A stretch of 64,000 bases of DNA from positions 1-64,000 of the forward strand of contig PAJP01000005.1 of NCBI GenBank assembly GCA_002706095.1, read 5' to 3'. Position numbers and translations under genes: made by a program. Under the pieces are notes generated by a model. It did not search any database. It was not told the origin of the DNA and saw only the letters and a program-made list of their open reading frames with translations. The first letter of the stretch is position 1; each line of letters begins with the position of its first letter. The stretch comes from Methylophaga sp. (lineage in GTDB: Bacteria > Pseudomonadota > Gammaproteobacteria > Nitrosococcales > Methylophagaceae). Shown here piece after piece: positions 61,136 through 64,000 of this stretch.

Positions 61136-64000
61136 CTAACGGTTACGATGATGTACTAAGTGGTATAAAGCCGGTAGCACGATAAGGGTAAGTAAGGTGG
61201 ATGACACAATACCGCCGATAACCACCGTCGCTAAGGGCCGTTGTATTTCTGCGCCGGTACCCGTATTGAGTGCCATAGGAACAAAACCAAGGCTGGCCAC
61301 TAAAGCGGTCATCATTACCGGACGTAATCGTAATATCGCCCCATCCAAAATTGCTTTATAGAGATCGCCATTTTGCTGCCAATGATCACGAATAAATGAC
61401 AACATCACCAAACCATTCAATACAGCAATACCAGACAGTGCAATAAAACCAACAGCCGCTGAAATCGACAGCGGCATATCCCTGAGTAGTAAAGCCATCA
61501 TGCCACCCGTTAATGCCAATGGCACACCGGTAAAGATAATCGCTGCATCCTTCAGAGAACCCAGCATGGTGACCAGTAATAACAAAATACCAAATAACGT
61601 TACCGGGACTACAATCGCTAACCGCTGACTGGCTGAGGCTAACTGTTCAAAGGTCCCCCCGAACTCCAGCCAGTAACCCTCAGGTAATGTCAGCTGTTGA
61701 TCGAGCTTCTGCTGAGCTTCCTGCACAAAGGATCCCAAATCACGATCTCTGACATTGGCTGTGACGACAACACGGCGTTTCGCGTTTTCGCGCGAGATCT
61801 GGCTCGGCACATCAACCAGTTTAATCGTTGCCACCTCGGATAAAGGCACATAACTACCGGATGGTAATGCAATCGGTAGCTCACCTAATGACGCGATATT
61901 CTGACGCTGTTCATCATCAAGTCTTATTACTAGTTTAAAACGTCGATCACCTTCATAAATTAACCCTGCCTCCTGGCCACCAATAGCTGTCGATAACATC
62001 GTCTGCAAGCTATCCACACTGAGGCCATAACGGGATAGTGCCAAACGTTTGGGTTCCACTGATACCATCGGTAAACCACTGACTTGTTCCAGTCTGGCAT
62101 CCGCTTGGCCGGGTATATCTCTGATAATAGTTAAAATGGATTGAGCTGATGTTTTGAGTTTCTCCAGATCATCACCAAAGACTTTAATGGCCACATCCGC
62201 CCTGACTCCTGAGATAAGCTCATTAAAGCGCATCTCGATCGGCTGGGTGAATTCATAGTTATTGCCAGGTAAGGCCTTTGCAGCTGCCTCGATTTGTTTG
62301 ATGAGTTCAGACTTTGGCAATGCCGGGTTGGGCCAGTCTTTTCTTGGCTTTAATATCAGAAATGTATCAGCCACATTCGGCGGCATCGGATCGGTCGCCA
62401 CTTCTGGCGTGCCGATTTTGGCAAAGACGCTGTCTACCTGTGGAAACTGTTTCAGCCGTTGTTCGAGCACTTCCTGCATCTCTATCGATTGCTGCAGACT
62501 GGTCCCCGTAGTGCGTAAGGCATGTAAGGCAATATCCCCTTCATTGAGCTGAGGAATAAACTCTGTGCCCATTTTCGATGCTAGTGTCAGTGAAAAGACC
62601 ACCAAAACGAGCGCAGCAAACACCACCAACCAACGTAACTTCAGACTCCATATCAATACTGGTCTATAAATCGACTTAGTGGCTGAAATAATCAGACTTT
62701 CGCTCTCTTTGACTTTGCCTTTCATCAACACAGCCACGGCTGCAGGTACGATAGTCAGTGACATTACCATTGCTGCCAGTAAGGCCAGCACCACTGTTGA
62801 TGCCATCGGTTCAAACATCTTGCCCTCCACCCCAGTCAAGGTGAATAAGGGGATGTACACCAAGGTAATAATCAATACCCCAAACAGGCTGGGCCGAATC
62901 ACCTCATTGGTGGCATCAAATACCACAGCTAGCCGTTCATTCAATGGTAATGCTGTAGCGCGTCCAGACTGAGCCAGTGATAAACGCCGTACACTGTTTT
63001 CCACGATGATCACGGCACCATCGACAATCAGACCAAAATCCAATGCGCCAAGACTCATCAGGTTTGCTGAAATTCCGGCCTGAACCATGCCGGTGATGGT
63101 TGCCAACATGGCAAGTGGTATCACAGCTGCAGTGATTAATGCAGCGCGAATATTACCCAGTAATAAAAACAACACTACAACGACTAATAATGCGCCTTCC
63201 AGCAAGTTTTTCTGCACAGTAGCAATGGCTTTATCCACCAAGGTGGTTCTGTCATAGACCGCTTCAGCAATAACGCCGTCAGGTAAGGTCGCCTGAATCT
63301 TACTTAACTCCGCAGCAACCCGTTTGGCAACCTCACGTGAGTTCTCCCCTATCAACATCATTGCCGTGCCCATGACCGTTTCCTGACCATTCTGGGTGGC
63401 GGCACCGGTTCTCAGGGTTTTACCAATGGCAACATCAGCGATATCCATGATCTTGATGGGTGTGCCTGTCATCTGCTTCACCACGACCTGTTGAATATCG
63501 TCGATGGTTTTTAACTGGCCAGGAGAACGCACCAGCAATTGCTGCCCGTAACGCTCGATATAACCAGCACCACGATTACTATTATTTGCCTTTAATGCCT
63601 GCTGGATGTCGCCAAAACTAATACCAAACTCCAGCATTTTTTGTGGTTCAGGCTGGATGTGATACTGCTTGGCATAGCCGCCTACCGTATTGACCTCGGT
63701 AATCCCAGGCACACGTGTTAGACGGGGTTGGATTATCCAGTCCTGTATTTCACGTAATGCGGTCAAATCATACGGCTGTCCATTTTCCTGTCGGGCTTCT
63801 GGATCGGCCGAAACGGTATAAACAAAAATCTCACCGAGTCCGGAAGCAATCGGCCCCATTTCTGGTTCCAGCTCATCAGGTAGTTCATTTTTGATGCTAG
63901 CTAGGCGGTTGTTCAGCAGATTACGGGCAAAATATAAATCCGTGCCTTCTTTGAATACGACGGTGACCTGAGATAAACCATAACGAGAAATCGATCGTGT
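61136..64000 (-). CDS. czcA: CzcA-type heavy-metal RND efflux pump (N-terminal part outside window)
   Basis: Inner-membrane proton-driven exporter of divalent metal ions. The frame is open to the right edge without a stop (954 codons visible; the family is about 1040), so roughly the first 90 residues are missing. The edge residues SISRYGLSQVTVVFKEGTD belong to the family. Membrane segment 4 carries LDFGLIVDGAVIIVEN, the two-Asp signature of the CzcA/CnrA subgroup (Co, Zn, Cd, Ni), not the CusA form. The other RND segments are intact to the end (LALTGGMMALLL; TLIVLPALYHLVHH). The membrane-fusion and outer-membrane partners should lie upstream, off the window. Confidence 0.95.
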   Translation of the reverse strand, partial: TRSISRYGLSQVTVVFKEGTDLYFARNLLNNRLASIKNELPDELEPEMGPIASGLGEIFVYTVSADPEARQENGQPYDLTALREIQDWIIQPRLTRVPGITEVNTVGGYAKQYHIQPEPQKMLEFGISFGDIQQALKANNSNRGAGYIERYGQQLLVRSPGQLKTIDDIQQVVVKQMTGTPIKIMDIADVAIGKTLRTGAATQNGQETVMGTAMMLIGENSREVAKRVAAELSKIQATLPDGVIAEAVYDRTTLVDKAIATVQKNLLEGALLVVVVLFLLLGNIRAALITAAVIPLAMLATITGMVQAGISANLMSLGALDFGLIVDGAVIIVENSVRRLSLAQSGRATALPLNERLAVVFDATNEVIRPSLFGVLIITLVYIPLFTLTGVEGKMFEPMASTVVLALLAAMVMSLTIVPAAVAVLMKGKVKESESLIISATKSIYRPVLIWSLKLRWLVVFAALVLVVFSLTLASKMGTEFIPQLNEGDIALHALRTTGTSLQQSIEMQEVLEQRLKQFPQVDSVFAKIGTPEVATDPMPPNVADTFLILKPRKDWPNPALPKSELIKQIEAAAKALPGNNYEFTQPIEMRFNELISGVRADVAIKVFGDDLEKLKTSAQSILTIIRDIPGQADARLEQVSGLPMVSVEPKRLALSRYGLSVDSLQTMLSTAIGGQEAGLIYEGDRRFKLVIRLDDEQRQNIASLGELPIALPSGSYVPLSEVATIKLVDVPSQISRENAKRRVVVTANVRDRDLGSFVQEAQQKLDQQLTLPEGYWLEFGGTFEQLASASQRLAIVVPVTLFGILLLLVTMLGSLKDAAIIFTGVPLALTGGMMALLLRDMPLSISAAVGFIALSGIAVLNGLVMLSFIRDHWQQNGDLYKAILDGAILRLRPVMMTALVASLGFVPMALNTGTGAEIQRPLATVVIGGIVSSTLLTLIVLPALYHLVHHRNR

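Overview
The window reads as chromosomal DNA of a gammaproteobacterium, most likely a marine methylotroph close to Methylophaga. That placement is an inference. It rests on the quinoprotein-associated SoxYZ-like carrier paired with a metallo-beta-lactamase hydrolase, a DUF3280 protein, a DabA/DabB inorganic-carbon pump, a monomeric isocitrate dehydrogenase, and moderate G+C gene content with dense operons. No rRNA, CRISPR array, phage or insertion sequence was seen. There is one tRNA gene (Val, anticodon TAC).

Left part (1-8.8 kb): a DUF3280 exported protein, the dabB-dabA operon with a divergent LysR regulator, a glycine-zipper outer-membrane-type protein, and icd. The last two converge on a bidirectional terminator.

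Centre (8.8-39.3 kb): about 30 kb in which every gene lies on the minus strand, forming what looks like one functional locus. In transcription order it holds two FecI-type sigma / FecR-type anti-sigma pairs, two paralogous TonB-dependent receptors with signalling (STN) domains, an orphan pseudopilin between them, a Sec-exported protein of unknown function, an RTX-repeat protein with a type I secretion signal, a type II-secretion-like apparatus (gspG-F-E, PilM/N/O/P-like proteins, a TPR-bearing secretin, three more pseudopilin-like proteins), a complete type I secretion system (ABC, adaptor, TolC) and exbB-exbD-tonB. A shared ECF-type promoter-like motif precedes exbB and the first receptor, and a variant precedes the second. 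The architecture resembles an enlarged Has haemophore locus (sigma/anti-sigma, receptor, secreted binder, type I exporter, own TonB) with a pseudopilus machine added. This is the strongest candidate for an undescribed system; its ligand is unknown.

Right part (39.3-64 kb) is a mosaic of short operons: dienelactone-hydrolase-like enzyme, ZntB-like transporter, tRNA-Val, NERD-domain protein, YpfJ-type metallopeptidase, a PTS-EIIC/EAL fusion with a small partner, the quinoprotein SoxYZ-like/hydrolase pair, a DUF4242 gene and TetR regulator sharing an operator, a GAF hybrid histidine kinase, cardiolipin synthase with a lone RAM-domain protein, an AaeXAB-like efflux operon plus outer-membrane factor with a divergent LysR regulator, a flavodoxin behind a good Fur box, a cupin, and a CzcA-type heavy-metal RND pump that runs off the right edge.

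All calls are from reading the sequence; no database search was run. Start codons were moved from the longest ORF where a ribosome-binding site, signal peptide or terminator made another start more likely.
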